This document shows, in pieces, positions 16,887-24,632 of a stretch of DNA of 64,000 nucleotides. Source of the DNA: Pedobacter sp. KBW06 (GTDB taxonomy: Bacteria; Bacteroidota; Bacteroidia; Sphingobacteriales; Sphingobacteriaceae); assembly GCF_003852525.1 (NCBI RefSeq), contig NZ_QAJL01000004.1:408009-472008 (forward strand), read 5' to 3'. Position 1 is the first letter of the stretch. Every line of letters begins with the position of its first letter. The notes beneath the pieces are model-generated. The model was not told the origin of the DNA and did no database searches. It was given only the letters and a program-made list of their open reading frames with translations. Both the position numbers and the translations under genes were made by a program.

Positions 16887-17873
16887 TTATCTGGCAAAAT
16901 CCTTTACTACTTTATCAATTACAGCAGCCGTTTCGTCCGGAAAATGAAACTGATGCTCCTGAGGATTATTTACCCAGTTTTTGATGATCGGCAGCCAATT
17001 CCTGTTGCTTCCCCAGATCACCGGCAAACCGAATTTCTTCAACGCAAAAGCATTACACTGCTGTTCATATTGAAATTTCATCGGTGCAACCAGCAACTTT
17101 TTCCCAAGGAACAAGGCTTCAGCTGGCCCTTCAAAGCCTCCTCCGGTAAACAAACCCTCGCAGGAAGCCAGGCTTTTGTTGAACAGTTCATTATTTACCG
17201 GGCTGACAGCTACATTTCCATCCATATAGCTGATTTTGGTATGTTTAGAGAAGACCTCCCATTTCACCTGTGGAATCTGTTTCAGGATCGGAACGAGGAA
17301 TTTATCATCTATTGCCGGAAGGTAAACCGAATAATGGCCCAGGTTGCTGACCACCATATTCCGGATCTCCGCACGGATCACCGGCGTATAAATAAAATCA
17401 TCGTAACGCTCGAAATGAAAACCTACATAATGACTTGCCGGGGCATAATATTTCATCACCAGCTGCGCCCAGTCGATACTTTTAGGCTTAGGCACTTTTC
17501 TCGACTGAAAAGAGGCCTGATGACTTAAGCCCACACTCTCTACACCTTGCGTTCTGCAGGCCCAGGCCGTTACCGGTTCAAAATCATTCAGAATTAAATT
17601 GTAATCTTTCAGCGGAATGGTCTTCATGTCTTTCATAAAACGCGGAAGGTTCATCGTCTTCCAGGTTTCATAATGATTTACACCGCCTTTTTTACCGAAG
17701 ATGAAGCTGAAGCCATGGAGTTGGTATTTCACGTCCTGAACCAATTTAACATCAGCTTGTGTACCGCTCACTAATAAATCAACTTCTCCATACTTTTGCA
17801 ATAAAGGAACGATTTCCCTTGCCCTGCTAATATGTCCGTTTCCTGTACCCTGAATAGCGTATAGTATTTTCAT
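16887..17873 (-). CDS. Glycosyltransferase of the MJ1255/GT28-like family
   Basis: A 328-residue protein starting MKILYAIQGTGNGHISRARE, a GT-B opening with the GxGHxxR phosphate-loop motif seen in MurG/MGD synthase relatives. The C-terminal donor-binding segment is LFTGGGFEGPAEALFLGKKLLVAPMKFQYEQQCNA. I use ATG 17873; the frame extends to a GTG at 17879. It lies 29 bp after an LpxH-like phosphatase gene, and the two may work on the same envelope lipid, as a lipid-linked glycosyl transfer. The substrate is unknown. Confidence 0.8.
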   Translation of the reverse strand: MKILYAIQGTGNGHISRAREIVPLLQKYGEVDLLVSGTQADVKLVQDVKYQLHGFSFIFGKKGGVNHYETWKTMNLPRFMKDMKTIPLKDYNLILNDFEPVTAWACRTQGVESVGLSHQASFQSRKVPKPKSIDWAQLVMKYYAPASHYVGFHFERYDDFIYTPVIRAEIRNMVVSNLGHYSVYLPAIDDKFLVPILKQIPQVKWEVFSKHTKISYMDGNVAVSPVNNELFNKSLASCEGLFTGGGFEGPAEALFLGKKLLVAPMKFQYEQQCNAFALKKFGLPVIWGSNRNWLPIIKNWVNNPQEHQFHFPDETAAVIDKVVKDFAR

Positions 17874-17902
17874 TCGCACCGAATATCTACAATTTTTACG
17901 CG

Positions 17903-18757
17903 CTAGACAATTTCTAATTTAATCTTTTGAAGCAAGGCATTGATATCGAGCTTACTGTGAAGGTCTTCACTATCGGAGAGCTCGCCTTCTTCCACTTCAT
18001 CCTTTTCAAAATCCTTATGATCGTATTTGAAAATCTTCCATGCTTTATCACTGTATTCCAATGCAGTAAGGTTTTCCACCCAATCTCCACTATTTAAATA
18101 CATCACCGAGCCTTCTTCTGTCGTTACTGTTCTCATTTCGGGCTGGTGGATATGACCACAAATCACATATTGATAACCGTTCTCCACAGCCAGTTCTGCA
18201 GCTGTTGATTCGAATTTATTGATAAACTTAACCGCGTCTTTAAATGCGGCTTTGATCTTTTTGGAAAAACTCATTTTATCCCTGCCTACCAGCTCCAGGA
18301 ACCAGTTTACAAAGCTGTTGATCAGGATCAGGGTATCATAACCTACGGCACCTAATTTGGCCAGCCATTTGGAGTGCTGCATCGTTACATCGAAGATATC
18401 TCCATGAAAAAACCAGGCTTTCTTACCGTCCAGTTCAATAACCAGCTTATTTTGAAGGTGAAAAGCACCCATGTGCATATCTGCAAATTTCCGCAGCAAT
18501 TCATCATGATTTCCTGTCAGGTAATATACCGGTACTCCTTCCACTACAAATTTCATGAGTTTGCGTACCACTTTCATGTGGGTTTCCGGCCAGTACCGTT
18601 TGCTGAACTGCCAGATGTCGATGATATCGCCATTCAGCACGAGCATCTTTGGTTTGATGCTCTTCAGATATTTTAGTAATTCTTTTGCGTGGCAGCCATA
18701 AGTTCCAAGATGAACATCTGAAATTACGGCGATATCCACTTCTCTTTTAGACATCAT
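17903..18757 (-). CDS. LpxH-like UDP-2,3-diacylglucosamine diphosphatase / metallophosphoesterase
   Basis: A 284-residue calcineurin-like phosphoesterase with the metal motifs DVHLGTYG (D-x-H), LNGDIIDIW (GD), YYLTGNHDEL (GNHD), FHGDIFD and ICGHIHQPEM (GHxH). LpxH-type enzymes cleave UDP-diacylglucosamine to lipid X in lipid A synthesis at the inner membrane. The extra C-terminal acidic tail (DEVEEGELSDSEDL) is unusual. The ATG overlaps the end of a 30-residue membrane peptide gene upstream (18747-18839), implying coupled translation. It could instead be one of the paralogous phosphodiesterases. Confidence 0.82.
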   Translation of the reverse strand: MMSKREVDIAVISDVHLGTYGCHAKELLKYLKSIKPKMLVLNGDIIDIWQFSKRYWPETHMKVVRKLMKFVVEGVPVYYLTGNHDELLRKFADMHMGAFHLQNKLVIELDGKKAWFFHGDIFDVTMQHSKWLAKLGAVGYDTLILINSFVNWFLELVGRDKMSFSKKIKAAFKDAVKFINKFESTAAELAVENGYQYVICGHIHQPEMRTVTTEEGSVMYLNSGDWVENLTALEYSDKAWKIFKYDHKDFEKDEVEEGELSDSEDLHSKLDINALLQKIKLEIV

Positions 18758-18839
18758 CTTCCTCCATCATCAGTTCGTAAGGACTGAAAAAGAATGCAAC
18801 CAATACAATTAAGCATACCATCAGAAACAACTCCTGCAT
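18747..18839 (-). CDS. Small membrane peptide upstream of LpxH-like gene (30 aa)
   Basis: A short frame encodes MQELFLMVCLIVLVAFFFSP followed by YELMMEEDDV. It has one hydrophobic helix and an acidic cytoplasmic or periplasmic tail. Its TAA overlaps the ATG of the LpxH-like gene by 11 bp, which would couple their translation, and a promoter-like CACCTTTG (18866-18873) lies 27 bp upstream of the ATG. It may be a genuine small membrane protein or a leader peptide. I know no family for it. Confidence 0.55.
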   Translation of the reverse strand: MQELFLMVCLIVLVAFFFSPYELMMEEDDV

Positions 18840-18865
18840 AGGGATAACAGTTTAAGTTTATGATG

Positions 18866-18873
18866 CAAAGGTG
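18866..18873 (-). promoter_or_regulatory. Candidate promoter -7 box
   Basis: Minus strand CACCTTTG, one base off TAnnTTTG at the first position, followed by GCATCATAAAC. It lies 27 bp before the 30-residue peptide ATG and would drive the peptide plus the LpxH-like gene. Confidence 0.45.
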
Positions 18874-18932
18874 CAACACAAGGATTAACAGGCTGTTAAG
18901 TAAATATTATTTATGATGATCAGCCTTCGTGA

Positions 18933-19139
18933 TTACATTAAAATCCCGAGCGACCTGGCAATAGCTGAGATCCCCATAACCACACATAAAATGATAAAGG
19001 CCCAGATCGAAACCGACTTCCTTGCCACAAAATATTTCACAGCGGTTCTGTTAGAAAGTTTCAGTCCTCCAATTATTCTGTACAAAAAATAAGCGACCAG
19101 GAAGAGGCCCAATCCGCCAAGAAAGTATTTCCAATCCAT
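18933..19139 (-). CDS. Small two-helix membrane protein (68 aa)
   Basis: A 68-residue protein with two hydrophobic helices (YFLGGLGLFLVAYFLYRII and VSIWAFIILCVVMGISAIA) and a basic loop between them (KLSNRTAVKYFVARK). The composition is that of a real membrane protein and the frame is free of other genes on either strand. I do not recognise the family. It stands alone with gaps of about 94 and 168 bp. Confidence 0.65.
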   Translation of the reverse strand: MDWKYFLGGLGLFLVAYFLYRIIGGLKLSNRTAVKYFVARKSVSIWAFIILCVVMGISAIARSLGILM

Positions 19140-19307
19140 TTGTTCTTTTTATCTTTAAGTTTATCAATTAAACTACAATATCAGATAAACAAACCTTTTT
19201 CACAAATCAGCGCGCATGATCTAACCTGATCAGCACATGACCAACCTGCTTCTTATCAACAGACGAAATCCCCATATAAAACGTATCTTTCATTAAGATA
19301 ACAACAA

Positions 19308-21215
19308 CTATTTTTCCAGGCGTTTTTCCAGATCCTTAATGCTTACAGAAATCATTCTCCCAATAGGTTTTCCATTTCTGTAAGTTAAAACCCTGAACAA
19401 ATCTGCTCCCGTAGGAATGCTTAAAGGTCCTTTATATACAGCTGAAAATCTGTCCGGGTAGGTACCGTCGAAAGTATAATACAGCTCCAGGTTTTTCAGT
19501 TCCGTATCCAACGCAATTTGAAAAGTTTTATTGACACTGTCTTTAACTGGCCTGATCAAAGGATCGAAGACACTCCTTGCATAGTTCGTATTTGAAAAGT
19601 CATAACGAGCCATATTACTTTCCATCCGAGGGATAAAATTGCCCCAGTTTTTCTGTTCTTTCGGCGACCATAATGCTTCCGCCAGGGCAAATGCCCGGGG
19701 CCAGGTCATATACTCAGCATGGCGATAATTGGGAACAGACTCTGTCCAAAGGTTACCTTGCCCTCCCAGAATCAATGCAGGGTTCAGCACTTCCTTTGGA
19801 ACCGGATCAAAATCATAGCAATTGCGCAGCCTAAGCATCGAATAAGTAGCCGGTTCAACAGCCGGCTCTCCCTGGTAAAGATCCAGGTAACAATTATCCG
19901 CAGGGGTCATGACCACATGGTGATTCATCTTAGCCGCATCAATCCCTCCCTGCATTCCCCGCCAGGACATTACAGTGGCCTCAGGAGCCAGGCCCCCTTC
20001 CAGAATCTCATCCCAGCCCATTAGCTTTTTACCCCTGGCCTGAACCATCTTTTCCATGCGTTTGATGAAATAACTCTGCAGCTCTTCCACTGTTTTAAGC
20101 TTTTCGGTTTCCATTCTCTTTTTGCACTTCGCACAGTCTTTCCAAGCACCTTTATCACATTCATCTCCCCCGATATGGATGTACCGACCCGGAAAGAGTG
20201 CAGCGACTTCTCCGATTACTTTATCCATAAATTCAAAGCTCTGTTCATTTCCCGGGCACAACGCATTTTCCTTCTTATCGGGAAAGGTATTGCCAACATT
20301 TACGGTAAAGGGACCTCCTGTACAGGACAATTCAGGATAGGCTGCCAGGGCAGCAAGGCTATGTCCAGGTACATCAATTTCGGGTAATATCGTTACAAAA
20401 CGCTCAGCTGCATAAGCCACGATTTCTTTGACCTCTTCCTGAGTATAATATCCTCCATAGCTGGCCATTTCACCAGCTCCCTGAGGTTTCCGAGTCCACC
20501 ATAGCCCCATTCTCGGCGCTCTCCATGCACCAACACCAACAAGCTTAGGCAGGCTCCTGATTTCTATACGCCATCCCTGATCGTCAGTCAGATGCCAGTG
20601 AAAAACGTTCATTTTATACTTTGCCAGCTGGTTAATGTACTTTTTAACCAGCTCCTTTGGAAAGAAATGGCGACTTACATCCAGCATCAACCCTCTCCAG
20701 GCAAATCTTGGATAATCAGTAATTTTAACACAGGGGATGGTCCAGCTTTTACCGTCAGTTTTCACAGAACGTTCAATTGCTCCGGGCAACAACTGCATTA
20801 AGGTCTGTATGCCGTAAAAAAGTCCGGCTGGCTTATTTGCCTGAATGCTAATTCCCGAAGGTTTAACATCCAGAACATATCCTTCTTCTCCGATCAGCTT
20901 ATTATAAGTGCTGTTGATGTTAAAATAAATACCATCCTTTCCATGGTTAGAACGGACCAGGGAATATCCCGTCGGCGTTTTTATCATCGCAGCAAATAAT
21001 TCCGTGATATCCTTATAGGCATCGGCTGAGATCAACATCGTACTGCTTTTCAATTTGAAAACACCCGACCGGCTTTCTACTTTGACAGGTAAAGGAATCA
21101 AATCCGGACTCGCCGGCTTAACCTCCTTTGTGGAGGCCCAACCAGCAACCGGTACGCCTAAAGTCAATACGACAGCCAGAAAAATCAGGCTTATCAACAG
21201 TATATTCTTTCTCAT
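19308..21215 (-). CDS. Secreted beta-N-acetylhexosaminidase, GH20
   Basis: A 635-residue protein with an N-terminal signal or anchor (residues 5-27). A GH20b domain is followed by the GH20 barrel from about residue 170 (YPRFAWRGLMLDVSRHFF). The catalytic pair is Asp351-Glu352 in IHIGGDEC, and WHLTDDQGWR lines the substrate pocket. It removes terminal GlcNAc or GalNAc from glycans in the periplasm. Upstream sits an exact copy of the 16-bp box also found before the GH29 fucosidase, so both glycosidases may be co-regulated. The gene is otherwise solitary. Confidence 0.93.
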   Translation of the reverse strand: MRKNILLISLIFLAVVLTLGVPVAGWASTKEVKPASPDLIPLPVKVESRSGVFKLKSSTMLISADAYKDITELFAAMIKTPTGYSLVRSNHGKDGIYFNINSTYNKLIGEEGYVLDVKPSGISIQANKPAGLFYGIQTLMQLLPGAIERSVKTDGKSWTIPCVKITDYPRFAWRGLMLDVSRHFFPKELVKKYINQLAKYKMNVFHWHLTDDQGWRIEIRSLPKLVGVGAWRAPRMGLWWTRKPQGAGEMASYGGYYTQEEVKEIVAYAAERFVTILPEIDVPGHSLAALAAYPELSCTGGPFTVNVGNTFPDKKENALCPGNEQSFEFMDKVIGEVAALFPGRYIHIGGDECDKGAWKDCAKCKKRMETEKLKTVEELQSYFIKRMEKMVQARGKKLMGWDEILEGGLAPEATVMSWRGMQGGIDAAKMNHHVVMTPADNCYLDLYQGEPAVEPATYSMLRLRNCYDFDPVPKEVLNPALILGGQGNLWTESVPNYRHAEYMTWPRAFALAEALWSPKEQKNWGNFIPRMESNMARYDFSNTNYARSVFDPLIRPVKDSVNKTFQIALDTELKNLELYYTFDGTYPDRFSAVYKGPLSIPTGADLFRVLTYRNGKPIGRMISVSIKDLEKRLEK

Positions 21216-21368
21216 ATCTACACTTTATTGTTTTTTCGGCTTATGCCATTCCGGCGATGTCCTTTTTCCCGGGCTTGTTCTTAAGGCAGTCAATTTCAGA
21301 ACTATACAGTTTCATACAAAAATGCAGTCCTGTTTTTGTTTCTAAAATTAATGATCAAATCTTTTTAA

Positions 21369-21380
21369 GTGGTTCTTTTT
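21369..21380 (-). promoter_or_regulatory. Second shared 12-bp box upstream of GH20
   Basis: Minus strand AAAAAGAACCAC, identical to 5671-5682 upstream of the fucosidase. It lies 10 bp downstream of the 16-bp box in the direction of transcription. Confidence 0.3.
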
Positions 21381-21390
21381 TTACCTAACT

Positions 21391-21406
21391 ATTAAGCGAT
21401 TTTGGC
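21391..21406 (-). promoter_or_regulatory. Shared upstream box, copy 3 (GH20)
   Basis: Minus strand GCCAAAATCGCTTAAT, 16/16 identical to the copy before the GH29 gene. It lies 176-191 bp before the hexosaminidase ATG. The 21216-21470 gap otherwise shows no gene; a TAATTTTA near 21345 on the minus strand is a weak promoter candidate. Confidence 0.55.
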
Positions 21407-21470
21407 CTATAACCTGTTTTTTGAAAAAACATGCGATTCTTTATGCTGAGCTCCGTATCCGGCCATAAAA

Positions 21471-21500
21471 AAAGCCTGACACAATAATGTGTCAGGCTTT
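21471..21500 (-). terminator. Intrinsic terminator after yfhO-like gene
   Basis: A perfect 13-bp stem (21471-21483 with 21488-21500), an ATAA loop, and T7 on the minus strand. It closes the YfhO-family gene. Confidence 0.92.
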
Positions 21501-21519
21501 CCCTTTTTTAAGAATCAGC

Positions 21520-24003
21520 TTAAGCAGCCTTTTTCTTTTGTTTATTTTCTGAATAAAATGCAAATCCCAGACCTGCAAGTAACAGGATAGAACCTGCTAA
21601 AGAGATTTTTTCACCCATATAGTAGGAAACCGGCTCAAACTTGAACTCTACTTTATGATTTCCAGCTTTCAGCTGCGCTGCACGCAATACGTAATCAGCT
21701 CTGAAATAAGGCTTCAATTCCCCGTCCACATACATGTTCCAGCCTTTGTCATAATAGATCTCAGAGAACACCGCAATGATGTCTCTGGGCGCACTGTAAG
21801 AATACACCAGGTGATCCGGGTGATAACTGTCCAGTTTAATGAATGCAGTTGGATCTGCACCCACAGTTTTAGTATCAATTAAAGATTTATACCTGATGTC
21901 TACGATCGCTTCTTTTTTAGGGTCAAAGCTGCTGATCGCTTTCATCTCTTCATCCGCATCCTGTGCAAACTGTACATTCTGAACGATCCAGGCATGTCCT
22001 GCTGCAGTCGGGTTGCGTTGCATTTTATAAGATCCGTTTTTAGGATCCTGTGTGATCAGGTATTTGGTATTCAACATATCCAAAACATCCTGATTGATGC
22101 TTTTCGAGAATTGGTTATCAATCAGTTCCTGATAACGTTTCAGCTTGGCAGCATGGTAACCACCCACAGTTTTGTGGAACTGAGAAGCACTTGCATCCTG
22201 GAAAGTAGAGATGCTTAAATCCAGCACCCTATAATCCGGATCTTTATCCGCAAGGATAAAGTTGTCTACATCACGTGGCTGAAAATGATTGTTAACATCG
22301 CTTTTGCTGGCAAAATTGCTGTTATTTAAATAACGGCGGTCCACCTGCCACATGTCTACCATGATGGCAATTCCAAGTAAAATCACTGCCGTTTGTACAT
22401 TCAGTTTCTTATTTAAGAAAGCCCAAACCAGGCCATAACCTATCACGATAAACAATAAAGAGCGTAAAGCATCCGCACGGGCGATGTCTGCACGATCGGA
22501 AACCAATGCGCTGGCAATACTCTGTGCCATTCCGCTATTGTTTTCCAGCATTTGTGTCAATGCCTGAACCATTTGCGGGTGATTCGCTGCCGTGAAGCTA
22601 AAGAATGCCGTAGGCATAACCGCAACCAATAAACTGAAACCACCAGTGATTCCTGCAGCAATGGTTAATTTTTTAACAAGTGTCTTTTGGTCATAAGTAC
22701 CTTCCTGAGCTTCTTTTATTGCAAGAACTGCCAGAACCGGAACCATTAATCCAACCAATGCAAGGATCGATTCCACTGCCCTGAACTTGTTGTACATTGG
22801 GAAGTATTCGAAGAAAAGATCTGAAATCATCGGGAAGTTCCTTCCGAACGACAACAGCATAAATAAGATCGTTGTACTTAAGATCCACCATTTGATTCTG
22901 CTTCTAACGATCAACAGACCGAAAACAAATAAGAAACAGATGATTGCACCAAAATAATAAGGACCTGAGGTACCAGGTTTCTCGCCCCAATATTGCTGCA
23001 AACCAACCTGACCTGCCAATTGCTGAATGGCCTGGGTTGGATCTCCCCCGGTAATTCCCTGTAACGCTTTATACGTATGGCTCTCTGGTTTCACCAATTC
23101 GTCGATACTTGTTGGTCCGCCATAAAGATTTGGAATAAGGAAAGTAAAACTCTCTCCTACGCCCTGACTCCAGCCATAGGCATATTCTTTTGACAAACCA
23201 TTTTTCTCTTCGGCCTTATCTGTTGTTAAGTTAGATTTACCACGGTTAGACTCCTTACCATATTCATAAGTTGTCCATAATTTTCCGGCATTGACCATAA
23301 AGGCCAGTACCATTGCAACGGCAAGGAAGCTCACTGCTTTTCCGAAAGCCGCTGTTTTTTTCTCTTTTACCGCATGGTATACCTCAATACCGATAAAGAT
23401 CAACAGCGCAATCATCAGGTAATAGGTCATCTGGATGTGATTGGCCCTGATTTCTAAAGCCAGGAACAAAGCCGTTAAGCTTCCTCCCAACCAGTATTTA
23501 CCCCTGAGGGTGAGGATTACCCCTGCGATGATTGGCGCGCAGAAAGCGATGGCCAATGCCTTATTGCTATGCCCTGCGGCGATGATGATAAAATTATAGG
23601 AAGTAAAGGCGAAAGCTATTGCTCCTGCAGCAGCGAGCCAGGGGTTAACCCTTAGTACGCAAAAGAGCAGATAAGCACCTACCAGGTACAATAAAACTGC
23701 ATCTACGGGGTCAGGAAAGATCGCTTTTACGAAAGAGATCACATAAGTTGCTCCATTCAGCGGGTGTTGTACCCAAATCTGATAAGCGGGCATACCTCCA
23801 AACATCTGGTTCGTCCAAAGTGGCCCTTTGCCATCTTTAGCCTTGTAATCCATAATTTCTTTGGCAGTGGCCTTTGCCTGTATAACGTCACTTTGCGCAG
23901 GAGCTTTTCCTTGCAATACGGGACTGAAATAGACAAAACAGATGATAACAAAAAATCCAATGATGGCCAGGTGTATGCCATTCGCTTTTAACCAATTATT
24001 CAT
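21520..24003 (-). CDS. YfhO family multi-pass membrane protein
   Basis: An 827-residue inner-membrane protein with about 12-13 hydrophobic helices and a large soluble C-terminal loop (about residues 560-790) before a last helix and the basic tail ENKQKKKAA. The N-terminal segment VLQGKAPAQSDVIQAKATAKEI and WTNQMFGGMPAYQI are typical of Bacteroidota YfhO proteins. In Firmicutes YfhO relatives act in glycosylating lipoteichoic acid; a GT-C-like role is therefore possible here, but that is inference. A perfect promoter -7 box lies 29 bp upstream. Confidence 0.85.
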   Translation of the reverse strand: MNNWLKANGIHLAIIGFFVIICFVYFSPVLQGKAPAQSDVIQAKATAKEIMDYKAKDGKGPLWTNQMFGGMPAYQIWVQHPLNGATYVISFVKAIFPDPVDAVLLYLVGAYLLFCVLRVNPWLAAAGAIAFAFTSYNFIIIAAGHSNKALAIAFCAPIIAGVILTLRGKYWLGGSLTALFLALEIRANHIQMTYYLMIALLIFIGIEVYHAVKEKKTAAFGKAVSFLAVAMVLAFMVNAGKLWTTYEYGKESNRGKSNLTTDKAEEKNGLSKEYAYGWSQGVGESFTFLIPNLYGGPTSIDELVKPESHTYKALQGITGGDPTQAIQQLAGQVGLQQYWGEKPGTSGPYYFGAIICFLFVFGLLIVRSRIKWWILSTTILFMLLSFGRNFPMISDLFFEYFPMYNKFRAVESILALVGLMVPVLAVLAIKEAQEGTYDQKTLVKKLTIAAGITGGFSLLVAVMPTAFFSFTAANHPQMVQALTQMLENNSGMAQSIASALVSDRADIARADALRSLLFIVIGYGLVWAFLNKKLNVQTAVILLGIAIMVDMWQVDRRYLNNSNFASKSDVNNHFQPRDVDNFILADKDPDYRVLDLSISTFQDASASQFHKTVGGYHAAKLKRYQELIDNQFSKSINQDVLDMLNTKYLITQDPKNGSYKMQRNPTAAGHAWIVQNVQFAQDADEEMKAISSFDPKKEAIVDIRYKSLIDTKTVGADPTAFIKLDSYHPDHLVYSYSAPRDIIAVFSEIYYDKGWNMYVDGELKPYFRADYVLRAAQLKAGNHKVEFKFEPVSYYMGEKISLAGSILLLAGLGFAFYSENKQKKKAA

Positions 24004-24031
24004 TAAGGCTTGTTTAAGATTAAACTAACCC

Positions 24032-24039
24032 CAAAAATA
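24032..24039 (-). promoter_or_regulatory. Promoter -7 box for yfhO-like gene
   Basis: Minus strand TATTTTTG fits TAnnTTTG; the ATG lies 28 bp downstream at 24003. Confidence 0.5.
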
Positions 24040-24090
24040 TAAAATTGATACAGATTAGGAAGTAAATTTATCGATAAGAATAAAATACCT

Positions 24091-24339
24091 CTATTTTACC
24101 TCTTCATAATCTACGAAATCGCCCAGTTTATCTGTTCTCCCACCCTTAGGCTGAGGAGGCATATAATCAATAGAAATAGCTCCATCTGGTCTGCTATTGC
24201 GTTGTCTGGCCTGGTTTTCAGCTTGTTGCTGTACCTTGCTAAACATATTTTTTAGTACCATTGGAAATACCAGACGGAAAATCAACCGAAGGATATACAG
24301 GACTAAAAAGGCGATAAAAAGAAATTTTAAAAATGCCAT
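24091..24339 (-). CDS. DUF4834 family small membrane protein
   Basis: An 82-residue protein with one N-terminal hydrophobic helix (FLKFLFIAFLVLYILRLIFRLVFPMVL), then a polar tail ending GDFVDYEEVK. This layout and the terminal DFVDYEEVK match DUF4834 of Bacteroidota. The function is unknown. It has its own promoter -7 box (TATATTTG) upstream and lies between ywbE and the YfhO-family gene. Confidence 0.8.
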   Translation of the reverse strand: MAFLKFLFIAFLVLYILRLIFRLVFPMVLKNMFSKVQQQAENQARQRNSRPDGAISIDYMPPQPKGGRTDKLGDFVDYEEVK

Positions 24340-24359
24340 TATTGTTAATTTAATGTTTA

Positions 24360-24367
24360 CAAATATA
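24360..24367 (-). promoter_or_regulatory. Promoter -7 box for DUF4834 gene
   Basis: Minus strand TATATTTG, a full match to TAnnTTTG, 20 bp before the ATG at 24339; the predicted leader is about 15 nt. Confidence 0.55.
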
Positions 24368-24433
24368 GACGGAATTGGAATTTCATTATTACAAATCCCC
24401 TCAGATTATTGCATTTTGATTACATACCTCGTA

Positions 24434-24631
24434 TTAATCTTCTACAATTTCGGCCACACGCCCTACCTGACCATCTTCCAGACGAACTTTAATCCCTCTG
24501 GAATGAAATGCGGAAGAAGTGAGCAAATTGGCAACAATGCCTCTTGTTAACTTTCCGCTTCTCTGGTCTTTTTTCAGGATGATGTCTACTTCTAATCCCG
24601 GGTAAATGTCTTTTCTATTCTTTCCGTCCAT
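24434..24631 (-). CDS. ywbE: YwbE family protein
   Basis: A 65-residue protein, MDGKNRKDIYPGLEVDIILK, then QDQRSGKLTRGIV-type sequence and GIKVRLEDGQVGRVAEIVED. This matches the short YwbE/DUF2196 family across its whole length. Its function is unknown; an SH3-like nucleic-acid-binding barrel is plausible. The ATG at 24631 starts 1 bp after the uvrB stop codon, so the gene is translationally linked to uvrB. A longer frame reaching 24685 would overlap uvrB and is unlikely. Confidence 0.85.
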   Translation of the reverse strand: MDGKNRKDIYPGLEVDIILKKDQRSGKLTRGIVANLLTSSAFHSRGIKVRLEDGQVGRVAEIVED

Positions 24632-24632
24632 C

